A DNA stretch of 64,000 nt from positions 1,918,001 to 1,982,000 of the forward strand of contig NZ_CP133465.1 of NCBI RefSeq assembly GCF_031191185.1, read 5' to 3'. Below are positions 46,187 through 54,499 of the stretch, piece by piece. The notes beneath the pieces are model-generated. The model was not told where the DNA came from and did no database searches. It saw only the letters and a list, made by a program, of their open reading frames with translations. Both the position numbers and the translations under genes were made by a program. Within the stretch, counting starts at the first letter, position 1. Each line of letters starts with the position of its first letter. The stretch comes from Prevotella nigrescens (GTDB lineage Bacteria; Bacteroidota; Bacteroidia; Bacteroidales; Bacteroidaceae).

Positions 46187-46780
46187 TTACTTCGCAAACC
46201 AATTATGTATTGCCGTATCGTACCGACTGGTAACCGCAAACGCACGCTCTGCAAACATTTTCCGGTCTTCGAGTCCTGTCTTTGCACCCTGCTTGTTCAG
46301 CAGTTGCAACAACACAGGGTATTCTGCCTTGCTTGGAATAATGACAACATCATTGAAATTCTTTGCACCTGCACGTATCAAAGAAATGCCGCCAATATCG
46401 ATTTTTTCGATAACATCAGCTTCGCTTGCACCGCTTGCTACGGTTTGTTCAAATGGATACAAATCAACAACAACCAAATCAATTGCCGGAATTTCGTATT
46501 CAGCCATTTCTTTCCGATCGTTCTCAAGTGCACGACGTGCCAAAATCCCACCGAATATCTTGGGGTGCAATGTTTTTACACGACCACCCAAGATAGAAGG
46601 ATAAGTAGTTATATCTTCAACTTTCTGACATTCATAGCCTAAAGACTCTATAAACTGCTGCGTACCACCAGTACTAAGGAATTTCACGCCCTCATCGTTC
46701 AGTTTCTTTAAAATATCTTCCAAACCATCTTTGTGGAATACGGAGATTAAAGCAGTCTTAATTTCTTTTGTATCAACCAT
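46187..46780 (-). CDS. purH: IMP cyclohydrolase domain protein (PurH N-terminal domain only)
   Basis: 197 residues covering just the MGS-like/IMP-cyclohydrolase half: TALISVFHKDGLEDILKKL, FLSTGGTQQFIE, RVKTLHPKIFGGILARR, DLVVVDLYPFE, EKIDIGGISLIRAGAKNF and a C-terminal AFAVTSRYDTAIHNWF that matches the end of this domain in bifunctional PurH. The stop follows at once and the next 116 nt hold no AICAR transformylase sequence, so that activity must be encoded elsewhere. It closes the inosine ring in the last step of purine synthesis. Minus-strand TATCTTTG (46808-46815) is the likely -7 box for it and the mre operon. Confidence 0.88.
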   Translation of the reverse strand: MVDTKEIKTALISVFHKDGLEDILKKLNDEGVKFLSTGGTQQFIESLGYECQKVEDITTYPSILGGRVKTLHPKIFGGILARRALENDRKEMAEYEIPAIDLVVVDLYPFEQTVASGASEADVIEKIDIGGISLIRAGAKNFNDVVIIPSKAEYPVLLQLLNKQGAKTGLEDRKMFAERAFAVTSRYDTAIHNWFAK

Positions 46781-46807
46781 AGTTGCCTACTGTTTCAATT
46801 TGTTTTG

Positions 46808-46836
46808 CAAAGATACAAAATAGTGCAATAAGCAAA
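46808..46836 (-). promoter_or_regulatory. Promoter of the purH-mre-mrdA-rodA operon
   Basis: Minus strand TTTG (46833-46836), 17-nt spacer, TATCTTTG (46808-46815). The leader would be about 20-25 nt. The spacer 46781-47557 beyond it is AT-rich and holds a 10-bp inverted repeat, GAATAAAAGA (47053-47062) with its complement at 47066-47075, but no gene I can support. Confidence 0.55.
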
Positions 46837-47545
46837 CAAGATTTTTAGATAAAAAAACTTTAATTCAGCTACATTATTAATCAACATCAACATTAAAGGT
46901 GTCCATTTCTGAGTTTACAATATTGCGAATTATTTATAAGCTGAATGTAAAGATACTAATTCGCAAAGACAAAATAGCATTTCGGAGAACCTATTTGTAA
47001 TTCTTGGAGCAGTAGAAAAATACTGCGAACAAGCATTTCGATTCAGCTTTCTGAATAAAAGAGTGTCTTTTATTCGTTGCATAGCTTCGCCTGCATACCT
47101 TATTATATATAGAAAAATAAGACAGCAAAAGTGTAAAAAAAAAATTATAAATGTACCTATCATCTAACCAATTAATTATCAATATGTTATAAAACCTATT
47201 ATTTCATATCTCAAAAGAACCTCTTTTATATGTAAAAAGCGTAGGTTTTACCTCGCCAAACAGCCTCTTTCGCAATGCCAAAGTACAGTCATCTCTTTTC
47301 AATAAAATTATATTTACAAATTCAAGGACGTTTTTTATTCACAGCTTTCAGCAAGAACAAGAAAATAGTTCCACCAATAAACTTTTACAAAACTAAAACT
47401 TTGGAAGACAGAAATTAGAGACATTCAGTACTTTTCTCATAATTTCTGAACTGCAAACTTCTTGTTCCTACTAAATTATGATGATAATGCAGATATTCCA
47501 AAGCAAGTATGTAGCCTCGAAAGAAGTTTCCTCCAATATTTTAAG

Positions 47546-47553
47546 TACCTTTG
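47546..47553 (+). promoter_or_regulatory. mutY -7 box, 4 nt from the start codon
   Basis: TACCTTTG followed by CACT and the ATG at 47558. The same TTTGCACTATG junction occurs at the EFR1 gene. No clear TTTG lies 19-21 nt upstream. Confidence 0.55.
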
Positions 47554-47557
47554 CACT

Positions 47558-48541
47558 ATGAACTTTAGCAAGACTATATTGAATTGGTATGCCATAAACG
47601 GACGAGAACTTCCATGGCGACAAACCACCAATCCATACGCTATCTGGCTGAGCGAGGTTATTATGCAGCAAACAAGAATTGCACAGGGAACAGCCTACTG
47701 GGAACGTTTTATGAAACGTTGGCCTAACGTTCACGAATTAGCAAAAGCTACCGAAGACGAGGTTTTAAGAGAGTGGCAAGGACTGGGGTACTACTCTCGG
47801 GCACGAAATTTGCACAAAGCAGCACAACAGATAGTAAGTTTAGGGCATTTCCCACAGACTTACAAGGAGTTAATGCAGCTGAAAGGGATTGGCGAATATA
47901 CTGCAGCTGCAATTTCTTCAATATCATTCGCAGAATCCATAGCAGTAGTAGACGGCAATGTCTATCGTGTTCTTGCTCGCTATTTCGGTATTGACACGCC
48001 AATAGATTCTACCGAAGGGAAAAAGGTTTTCAAGGCTATGGCGCAGGAATACCTACCGAAAGAGGCTCCTGCAGCTTACAATCAAGGAATGATGGACTTC
48101 GGTGCCATACAGTGTACACCAGCTTCACCCAACTGCGAAGTATGCCCATTGGTAGATACTTGCTTTGCGGCAAACAACAATAAAGTGGCCGAGTTGCCTG
48201 TAAAAGCAAAGAAAATAAAACAACGCGAACGCCATTTCTCCTTTATATATATAAGGTGTAATGGCGAAACTGCCATTCGTCGCCGTGGCGCAGGCGACAT
48301 TTGGCAAGGCTTATGGGAGTTGCCAACGAAAGAATTGCTGGGCAATGCCTTTGAAAATGCCACATTAATAAAGAAGGACGTAAAGCACGTACTTACCCAT
48401 CAAATCATCTTTGCCGATTTCTATCTGTTAGAAACTAACGTTCCTCCCACCCTACCTGCCGATTATATATGGATAAAAGAAAGCGAGATAGAACGTTACG
48501 CCCTGCCTCGCCTTATAGATTTGCTCGTTAAAAGTCTGTGA
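47558..48541 (+). CDS. mutY: A/G-specific adenine DNA glycosylase MutY
   Basis: 327 residues from the ATG at 47558; an upstream in-frame extension of about 32 residues would overlap the promoter. The helix-hairpin-helix LKGIGEYTAAAISSISF and catalytic VDGNVYRVLAR Asp follow the family pattern, with the early Glu in WLSEVIMQQTR. The [4Fe-4S] ligands are in CTPASPNCEVCPLVDTC. A C-terminal NUDIX-like domain (about 230-327) recognises 8-oxoG. It removes adenine opposite oxidised guanine. Its 3' end meets the MFS gene 15 nt away. Confidence 0.95.
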   Translation: MNFSKTILNWYAINGRELPWRQTTNPYAIWLSEVIMQQTRIAQGTAYWERFMKRWPNVHELAKATEDEVLREWQGLGYYSRARNLHKAAQQIVSLGHFPQTYKELMQLKGIGEYTAAAISSISFAESIAVVDGNVYRVLARYFGIDTPIDSTEGKKVFKAMAQEYLPKEAPAAYNQGMMDFGAIQCTPASPNCEVCPLVDTCFAANNNKVAELPVKAKKIKQRERHFSFIYIRCNGETAIRRRGAGDIWQGLWELPTKELLGNAFENATLIKKDVKHVLTHQIIFADFYLLETNVPPTLPADYIWIKESEIERYALPRLIDLLVKSL

Positions 48542-48556
48542 AATAATTATTTTTCG

Positions 48557-49840
48557 CTACGCATCCTTCTTGCCAAACTTAGGGTCTACCTTCAGCAAAG
48601 ATGCCACAATAAAAGGGAAGATACACGATGCCATAACCAAAACAAAGAAGAGGCTGTAGCCTACGGCATCTGCCAAAGTTCCTGCAAATAATCCCGGAAG
48701 CATCATTGAAAGTGCCATGAAACCCGTACAAAGGGCGTAATGGCTGGTTTTATGCTCTCCTTGACTGAAGTATAGCATAAAAAGCATATAGGCACTGAAG
48801 CCAAAACCATAGCCAAAGTTTTCTACAAAGATGGCTGCACCGACGGCAAAAAGCGTAGAAGGCATTGCAAAACCAAGATAAACATAGGCGATATTGGGCA
48901 AGGTAATGGCAAGCGTCATGGGCCAAAGCCATTTTTTCAGTCCGTCCTTGCTGGCTACCAAACCACCTAAAATACCTCCAAGCAGCAGTCCTACCACCCC
49001 AACAACACCATTGACAACGCCGAATGCCTCTAAAGAAAGACCTAATCCGCCCTTATCGGATGTTGCTCTAAGGAACAACGGACCTACTGTGTTCAGTAAC
49101 GCTTCGGGCAAACGGAACAGAAGCATGAAAGCAATGGCAACCAGAACCTCCTTTTTGCGGAAGAAACTTGCGAATGTATCTAAAAACTCTTTGAACAGTT
49201 TGGAAGCTGAAAGTTGCGTATGTTCGGCATCGGCATCGGGTTTTGGCAATACGTATCTATGGTAAAGACTCAGTCCGATGAACAAAGCTGCCAAGCCATA
49301 GAATACCAATGCCCATGAAAGTTGCACCTTCATGTACTTGTGCAGCAGTCCGGCAAGGGCTACCAAGCCACCTTTTCCAACAACCATCGAAATGCGATAG
49401 AACGTTGAGCGAATACCTACAAAGAAAGCCTGCTCGTGCGAATCAAGGCCTAACATATAGAAACCATCTGCCCCGACATCGTGAGTAGCACTCGAAAAAG
49501 CCAGCAGCCAGAAGAAACAGATAGTGCCTTGCAACCAAAACGATGTGTTAATGGTGAACGCCACGCCTGCAAAAGCTGCCCCAAGCAGCATCTGCATCGA
49601 CAGTACCCACCAGCGTTTCGTGCGGATAAGGTCGAGAAACGGGCTCCATAAAGGCTTTATCACCCAAGGAAGATAGAACCATGAAGTGTAGAAAGTTGCT
49701 TCTGCGTCAGTCAATCCCATTTCCTGATAGAACACCAACGACACCAATACTACTGCTGCATTGGGCAATCCTTCTGCAAAATAGAGTGTAGAGACCCACG
49801 CCCAAGGCGATATTTTCTTTTTAATATTCTGTTCTTGCAT
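48557..49840 (-). CDS. MFS permease, AmpG-like
   Basis: 427 residues from the ATG at 49840; the longer in-frame start would add 16 atypical residues. Twelve hydrophobic helices. SPWAWVSTLYFAEGLPNAAV and FYTSWFYLPWVIKPLWSPFLD are close to the AmpG/SLC33-type signature (LYFxxGLP, WxLPWxxKFLWAPxxD). AmpG imports muropeptides for cell-wall recycling; the true substrate here is inferred. It is convergent with mutY. Confidence 0.85.
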   Translation of the reverse strand: MQEQNIKKKISPWAWVSTLYFAEGLPNAAVVLVSLVFYQEMGLTDAEATFYTSWFYLPWVIKPLWSPFLDLIRTKRWWVLSMQMLLGAAFAGVAFTINTSFWLQGTICFFWLLAFSSATHDVGADGFYMLGLDSHEQAFFVGIRSTFYRISMVVGKGGLVALAGLLHKYMKVQLSWALVFYGLAALFIGLSLYHRYVLPKPDADAEHTQLSASKLFKEFLDTFASFFRKKEVLVAIAFMLLFRLPEALLNTVGPLFLRATSDKGGLGLSLEAFGVVNGVVGVVGLLLGGILGGLVASKDGLKKWLWPMTLAITLPNIAYVYLGFAMPSTLFAVGAAIFVENFGYGFGFSAYMLFMLYFSQGEHKTSHYALCTGFMALSMMLPGLFAGTLADAVGYSLFFVLVMASCIFPFIVASLLKVDPKFGKKDA

Positions 49841-49949
49841 TTTAAATCCACATTTATAATAATGTGCAACTCTGCACATCGCTTGCAAAGGTAAAGAAAA
49901 AAGCTAACATAAAAACAGAAACTACCGCCATTTTATGGGAATGTTATCT

Positions 49950-49957
49950 TAACTTTG
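49950..49957 (+). promoter_or_regulatory. tcdA -7 box
   Basis: TAACTTTG, 25 nt before the ATG at 49983, with a short A/G-rich stretch (AAAGG) near the start. Confidence 0.5.
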
Positions 49958-49982
49958 CACCCACAAAGGAATTTAGAAAGGT

Positions 49983-50765
49983 ATGAAAGAGCAATTTTCA
50001 AGAACAAAATTACTGTTGGGCAGCGATGCGATGAACACCTTAAAAAACAGCAGTGTGCTGGTTTTCGGTATCGGTGGCGTGGGTGGTTACGTCGTAGAAG
50101 TATTGGCACGCAGCGGCGTTGGGACAATAGGAATCGTAGACGACGACCACATTGGACTATCAAACATAAATCGACAGATTATTGCTACGCACTCTACACT
50201 CGGACAAGCAAAGGTAGATATAGCAGAAGAACGCATAAAAGATATAAATCCAAGTTGTGCAGTAAAGAAGTTTCAGACATTCTACCTTCCTGAAATTGCC
50301 GACCAATTCGACTTTACAGCATACGACTATGTGGTGGATTGCATTGACACCATAGTGGCAAAGATTGACATTATAACACGTTGCCACAACCTTAGAATAC
50401 CTATGATTAGCAGTATGGGGGCAGCCTTCAAGTTAGATGCAACACAGTTTGAAGTAACCGACTTATTTAAAACGATTAACGACCCTTTGGCAAAAGTATT
50501 AAGAAAGAAACTCCGCAAGACCAACGTGCGTAACGTAAAGGTGGTTTACAGCCCCGAAGAGCCGCTAACATCTTTATATTCAGACGACAATGAAGATATT
50601 GACAACGATGTTGCAAATATAGAAACTATTGCACACAAGAAGCGTTCCACACCAGCTTCAAACGCATGGGTGCCTGCCACTGCAGGATTAATAATAGGTG
50701 GAGAGGTGATAAAAGACTTGTGCAAAGCTGCAAAAACGATGCGTAAAACAGACATCAATAAATAG
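49983..50765 (+). CDS. tcdA: tRNA threonylcarbamoyladenosine dehydratase (TcdA/CsdL)
   Basis: 260 residues of the ThiF/MoeB/E1 superfamily. The Rossmann loop VFGIGGVGGYVVEVLARSGVG (about 27-47), DDDHIGLSNINRQI (nucleotide/metal region) and DYVVDCIDTIVAKIDII are typical, as is WVPATAGLIIGGEVIKDL at the C-terminus. TcdA forms cyclic t6A in tRNAs using ATP. Single gene with its own promoter; EamA follows 177 nt later with a separate promoter. Confidence 0.92.
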   Translation: MKEQFSRTKLLLGSDAMNTLKNSSVLVFGIGGVGGYVVEVLARSGVGTIGIVDDDHIGLSNINRQIIATHSTLGQAKVDIAEERIKDINPSCAVKKFQTFYLPEIADQFDFTAYDYVVDCIDTIVAKIDIITRCHNLRIPMISSMGAAFKLDATQFEVTDLFKTINDPLAKVLRKKLRKTNVRNVKVVYSPEEPLTSLYSDDNEDIDNDVANIETIAHKKRSTPASNAWVPATAGLIIGGEVIKDLCKAAKTMRKTDINK

Positions 50766-50881
50766 ATATTTCTTTGGAACGAAAGAAGGAATGTAAATAA
50801 CTCAAATAGTGTTCTAAGTGTTAAATATCACATAAAAAACGCATAAAGTTCAGGTTTTTGCAAGATTTAAAAGCCAAGAAT

Positions 50882-50912
50882 TTTGTTTATACTCTAAAAA
50901 GTCTTAACTTTG
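50882..50912 (+). promoter_or_regulatory. Promoter of the EamA transporter gene
   Basis: TTTG (50882-50885), 19-nt spacer, TAACTTTG (50905-50912). The leader to the ATG at 50943 is about 25 nt. Confidence 0.75.
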
Positions 50913-50942
50913 CGCTACTTTAAATCATACATAAACAGTTTT

Positions 50943-51848
50943 ATGCCTAACATCGTTACAGAGAAAAAGAATAGAACGGTTCTCTATCATCTCATTGCAA
51001 TCTTGGTTGTAAGTATCTGGGGTGCAACGCTTGTAAACACAAAGGTTGTTATACAAGGGGGTATGCGTCCCGACGAAGTATTTCTGTCACGCTACATCAT
51101 AGCCTATCTTGCTATGTGGACTCTGTCTTACAAACGACTATGGTCCGCTAATATCAAGGACGAATTGCTCATGGTGGCATGTGGCGTTTTAGGGGGTTCG
51201 CTCTATTTCATACCCGAGAACTTTGCAGTACAAGTGGGTAGTGTAAACGATATTAGCTTCATTCTCTGCACATCGCCGCTGTTTACAATGTTCTTGGCAA
51301 TACTTTTCTGCAATGAGAAACTAACAAAACCTCTTGCCATTGGTTCGATTATCGCCTTGATTGGCGTATCGTTCATTATATTTGGTGGCAATAACGAATG
51401 TGCTACGGCAAGCAACCGTGTGTTGGGCGATGCTTTAGCACTGCTTTCAACAGCTTGTTTTGGTGCTTACTGCTTACTTCTTCGTCCATTAGGTCTGAAA
51501 TACGGCGCAGCTTTCATAACCCGTAAAATGTTCTTCTATGGCGCATTAACAAGCATTCCATTATTCATTATTACACCTTGGCATTATCCTGTAGAGAACT
51601 TCCTTACCGATTTGCCCGTTACTTTTAACCTTCTCTTCCTCGGTTTGGTTGCATCTTTCTTCTGCTTTGGTGCATGGAGCTTTGTTACAGAGAAAGTTGG
51701 TGCAGTGAAAATAGCCAACTATAACTATTTCAGTCCTATTTGTACTGTTATCATCAGTGCCATCTTCTTAGGCGAGAAAATGACAATAGAAGCAGCTATT
51801 GGTAGTGTGCTAATTCTGATTGGTGTATTCTTTGCCAATAAGAAATAA
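50943..51848 (+). CDS. DMT-superfamily (EamA) transporter
   Basis: 301 residues from the ATG at 50943, chosen because the longer frame would begin inside the -7 box. Ten hydrophobic helices in two EamA repeats: WGATLVNTKVVIQGG...PDEVFLSRYIIAY in the first and GALTSIPLFIITP...LGLVASFFCFGAWSFVTEKVGAVKIANYNYFSPI in the second (quoted in parts). These inner-membrane proteins usually export amino acids or related metabolites. It ends at a hairpin terminator. Confidence 0.9.
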   Translation: MPNIVTEKKNRTVLYHLIAILVVSIWGATLVNTKVVIQGGMRPDEVFLSRYIIAYLAMWTLSYKRLWSANIKDELLMVACGVLGGSLYFIPENFAVQVGSVNDISFILCTSPLFTMFLAILFCNEKLTKPLAIGSIIALIGVSFIIFGGNNECATASNRVLGDALALLSTACFGAYCLLLRPLGLKYGAAFITRKMFFYGALTSIPLFIITPWHYPVENFLTDLPVTFNLLFLGLVASFFCFGAWSFVTEKVGAVKIANYNYFSPICTVIISAIFLGEKMTIEAAIGSVLILIGVFFANKK

Positions 51849-51862
51849 ATACATAGAACAAC

Positions 51863-51899
51863 AAAACAGTCTTAATGCGATTTGCATGAAGGCTGTTTT
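51863..51899. terminator. Terminator between the EamA and exonuclease genes
   Basis: AAAACAGTCTT (51863-51873) pairs with AAGGCTGTTTT (51889-51899) over 11 positions including one G-U; an inner ATGC/GCAT pair extends it. It lies between two convergent genes and has A/T flanks on both sides. Confidence 0.75.
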
Positions 51900-51935
51900 G
51901 TCTAAGGTCTCATCAAATATTAAACTGCATAAACC

Positions 51936-52487
51936 TTAAAGTTTACCATTACAATAATCCATTTCTTCTAACTCAACCCAACCTGCATCTTTTATTTCTC
52001 GTAAAAAAAGACGTGCACACATCTCTGCATCATCGCCGGCACGGTGATGTTTTCCATAAAATATCTCAAATTGATTGCACAGATAATCGAGCTTGTTACA
52101 GTCAAAATCGTAAAGATGCCGAGCTGCACGAAGCGAGCAATAATAGTCAACATCGGGAGTTGGAAGAGCATAATGCTTTAAAGAATGGCGAATACAACTT
52201 ATATCAAATGCAGCATTGTGAGCAACTAATGCTGGACAATCTTTTAAATACTTGGTTATCTTATTCCATATTTCAGGAAACATTGGTGCATCAACAGTAT
52301 CTGACGGCTGAATACCATGTACTTGAATATTCCAATAATCATAACTATTACCTTCAGGACGGACTAACCAAGACTTGGTTTCTACAATCTTACCATTTTT
52401 TACAACACAAATACCAGCTTCGCAAATAGAATTGCGTTTAGCTGTAGCTGTTTCAAAATCGATAGCAATAAAGTTTATATTATCCAT
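51936..52487 (-). CDS. DnaQ-like 3'-5' exonuclease (DEDDh)
   Basis: 183 residues. ExoI FIAIDFETATA (Asp9, Glu11), ExoII LVAHNAAFDISCIRHSL and ExoIII HHRAGDDAEMCARLF (His and Asp) give the full DEDDh set. A stand-alone exonuclease of the Pol III epsilon/PolC-N type with no extra domain, so it may proofread or trim DNA or RNA. Single gene, upstream spacer contains an IS30 remnant. Confidence 0.88.
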   Translation of the reverse strand: MDNINFIAIDFETATAKRNSICEAGICVVKNGKIVETKSWLVRPEGNSYDYWNIQVHGIQPSDTVDAPMFPEIWNKITKYLKDCPALVAHNAAFDISCIRHSLKHYALPTPDVDYYCSLRAARHLYDFDCNKLDYLCNQFEIFYGKHHRAGDDAEMCARLFLREIKDAGWVELEEMDYCNGKL

Positions 52488-52559
52488 TTTTTTAATTATA
52501 ACAATTCAATCTATTTTTTGGATCCACACTTTCTATAGAGTCAATCAGCAAGTGCAAAA

Positions 52560-52800
52560 TTAAGAATAAACTTCGAGGTACTCCTCCTTAGATGTATAAA
52601 AGTTTAGTCTTTCTCTCGGTCTTCTGTCTATTTTCTATTGAATAGAAGCAATTCTTTTATCGATGACCTACTTGGTTTATTCCTTTGGGAATATATTGCC
52701 TCACAAGTTTATGGGTGTTTCCTACTCCATCTTTCTGCCATAAGCAATAAGCATCCATAAAGAACACGGTAACTCCAAGCAAACATTCAAGATAGAAGTG
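52560..52800 (-). pseudogene. Remnant of an IS30-family transposase (C-terminal part)
   Basis: Minus-strand frames give VFFMDAYCLWQKDG, VGNTHKLVRQYIPKGINQ and, after a frameshift, DRRPRERLNFYTSKEEYL. These correspond to the end of IS30-type transposases (the W-x-K-G-x-x-EN-x-N-x-LIRQY-P-KG segment and the NRPRxxLxxxTPxE segment). The catalytic Glu position reads Gly (GVGNT instead of G-x-EN), and there are at least two frame breaks. No inverted ends are seen. It lies within the spacer 52488-53004, which is otherwise empty except for a terminator. Confidence 0.65.
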
Positions 52801-52946
52801 CAATGTTTATTATTTATAACCAGAACAATAACTTTTATGATTCAAGCCATTTATCTTTTTTTCATATGCCGTATATATTTTTTCGTGCATTAAAGCTTCT
52901 AATATATCTCCTTTTACTCCCGATTATAAATCTTTATAAACAATTT

Positions 52947-52974
52947 GGGGTTGCATCAGAAATGATACAACCCC
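52947..52974 (-). terminator. Terminator of the TonB/TPR operon
   Basis: GGGGTTGCATCA (52947-52958) and TGATACAACCCC (52963-52974) pair over 12 positions with one mismatch and a GAAA loop, 31 nt past the TPR gene on the minus strand. Confidence 0.75.
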
Positions 52975-53004
52975 AGTCTTATAAAATAAATATTAAAATT
53001 TAAA

Positions 53005-54420
53005 CTAAAGTCCTAAAGCTTTTTTTGCATTTTCATTATTTGGATTTACACTCAATACTTTGTTAAAGTATTGTTTAGCCATTTCAGCATTTCCTAATTT
53101 TGAATAGTAATAACCGAGACCATAGTAAACTTGCTCAAGATATGCTTTTGAATCTGCATCGAGATTTGGTTTGGCTTCTTCAAATGCAGCAATCTTCTTA
53201 TAAATATCAGCAACTTTATCAGCATCATTTTTCATTTGTGCAGCATTTGCTTGATTTGACCAAATCCAATCTGAAATAGAAGGGAATTTAACCACCATCT
53301 GATCATAGATAGCAATAGCCTTATCTAAATAAGAATCTTTTAATGTTCTATCTGTTTCCGTTTCAGCTTTCTCTACCCATGTTGAAGCAAGCTTCGCCCA
53401 ATCGTTAGAGTTTGCATTGGGCTTCTTTGCCAAATAGTCCATTTGAATTTGCAAAGCTTTATCGCCATCTCCTTGCGCTGCATAAATCTCTGCAATGGTT
53501 TTCATTGGTTCAAAATTTTTCTTATCCATATCGAGTGCCTTGTTAAGGTTCTCCAATGCCTTATCATACTCTTTATTTCCAGCTAATGCCTTTCCGTAAA
53601 CAGCATAATCATTGGCAACTTTTTTACCTGTGCCAGCAAACATTTTATTAGCAAAGTCTAAAGCTTTTGGATAATCACCTTTTTCGGTTGCAGACATCAT
53701 GCCAACACGAGCAATGTACTCGCTATTGGGGAAACGCTTTAAACCATCTTCAACAACTTCTAAAACTTTGTCGTACTTGCGAAGGATAAAGGCAGTATAA
53801 CCATACTTATAAAAATTATCTTCAGTTAGGTTAGAATGATTTGCTTTGTCAAACCATGATAGTGCTTCCGCATACTTTCCATCACTAAGCATAATCTCTG
53901 CAGCAGTTGCTTCCACGGGGTAATTCGGTTCAACTTGACGAAGTTCCTCAAGTTTCTGGATTGATACTTGTGGGTTTACATGACGATATACCTTTGCATA
54001 ACGCTCGTAAGCTGCTACATTATGGGGATCAAGACTAATTGCAGTTGCATAATTTTGAGCTGCAGCACCAGCATTACCAACACTATCTTGCAAAGCAACA
54101 ATATCCCCAAGAAGAAGATATCCTAAGGTTCCATTCATCTTCTTATTAGAAACAATGGAATTGGCAATCTTCATTGCTTCAGTAAAGTTACGCTGAGCCA
54201 AATAGACATTACCAAGTGCTGTTAGTGCCTGCTCATCTTTCTTATAAGTTTTTAAATAATCCTTTATAAGATTTTTGCCAGCGTTCACATCATTAGGAGC
54301 AGCTTCTATGGCACTAATAATAGGATTAAGCGCAGCCTTATAGCTATCAGACTGAGCTAAGGCAGGAGATGATAAACTTAGTATCAAAGCTCCAGCTAAT
54401 AAATATTTCTTTGTCTTCAT
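53005..54420 (-). CDS. Exported tetratricopeptide-repeat protein
   Basis: 471 residues from the ATG at 54420 (another ATG two codons upstream is equally possible). Signal peptide 1-22 (ALAQ end). The mature protein is a run of TPR helices, with typical W/Y-G-A-F-A spacing such as LTALGNVYLAQRNFTEAMKI, KALAGNKEYDKALENLNKAL and VYYGLGYYYSKLGNAEMAKQ, the last followed by VNPNNENAKKAL. Probably a periplasmic scaffold. It is last of six co-directional genes with exbB, two exbD, tonB and a PstS-like gene, an arrangement common in Bacteroidales. Confidence 0.88.
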   Translation of the reverse strand: MKTKKYLLAGALILSLSSPALAQSDSYKAALNPIISAIEAAPNDVNAGKNLIKDYLKTYKKDEQALTALGNVYLAQRNFTEAMKIANSIVSNKKMNGTLGYLLLGDIVALQDSVGNAGAAAQNYATAISLDPHNVAAYERYAKVYRHVNPQVSIQKLEELRQVEPNYPVEATAAEIMLSDGKYAEALSWFDKANHSNLTEDNFYKYGYTAFILRKYDKVLEVVEDGLKRFPNSEYIARVGMMSATEKGDYPKALDFANKMFAGTGKKVANDYAVYGKALAGNKEYDKALENLNKALDMDKKNFEPMKTIAEIYAAQGDGDKALQIQMDYLAKKPNANSNDWAKLASTWVEKAETETDRTLKDSYLDKAIAIYDQMVVKFPSISDWIWSNQANAAQMKNDADKVADIYKKIAAFEEAKPNLDADSKAYLEQVYYGLGYYYSKLGNAEMAKQYFNKVLSVNPNNENAKKALGL

Positions 54421-54499
54421 AATCATCTATTATTCAATTAAACACGATATGAAATCCTCAAATAAAACTTATTACATAGTAAAAAGTCTAAGAATTCCA

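Noticed and set aside
46930..47163. 77-codon minus-strand frame with a hydrophobic start in the spacer before mutY
   Set aside because: AT-rich composition makes hydrophobic codons likely by chance; no promoter box or conserved pattern seen.
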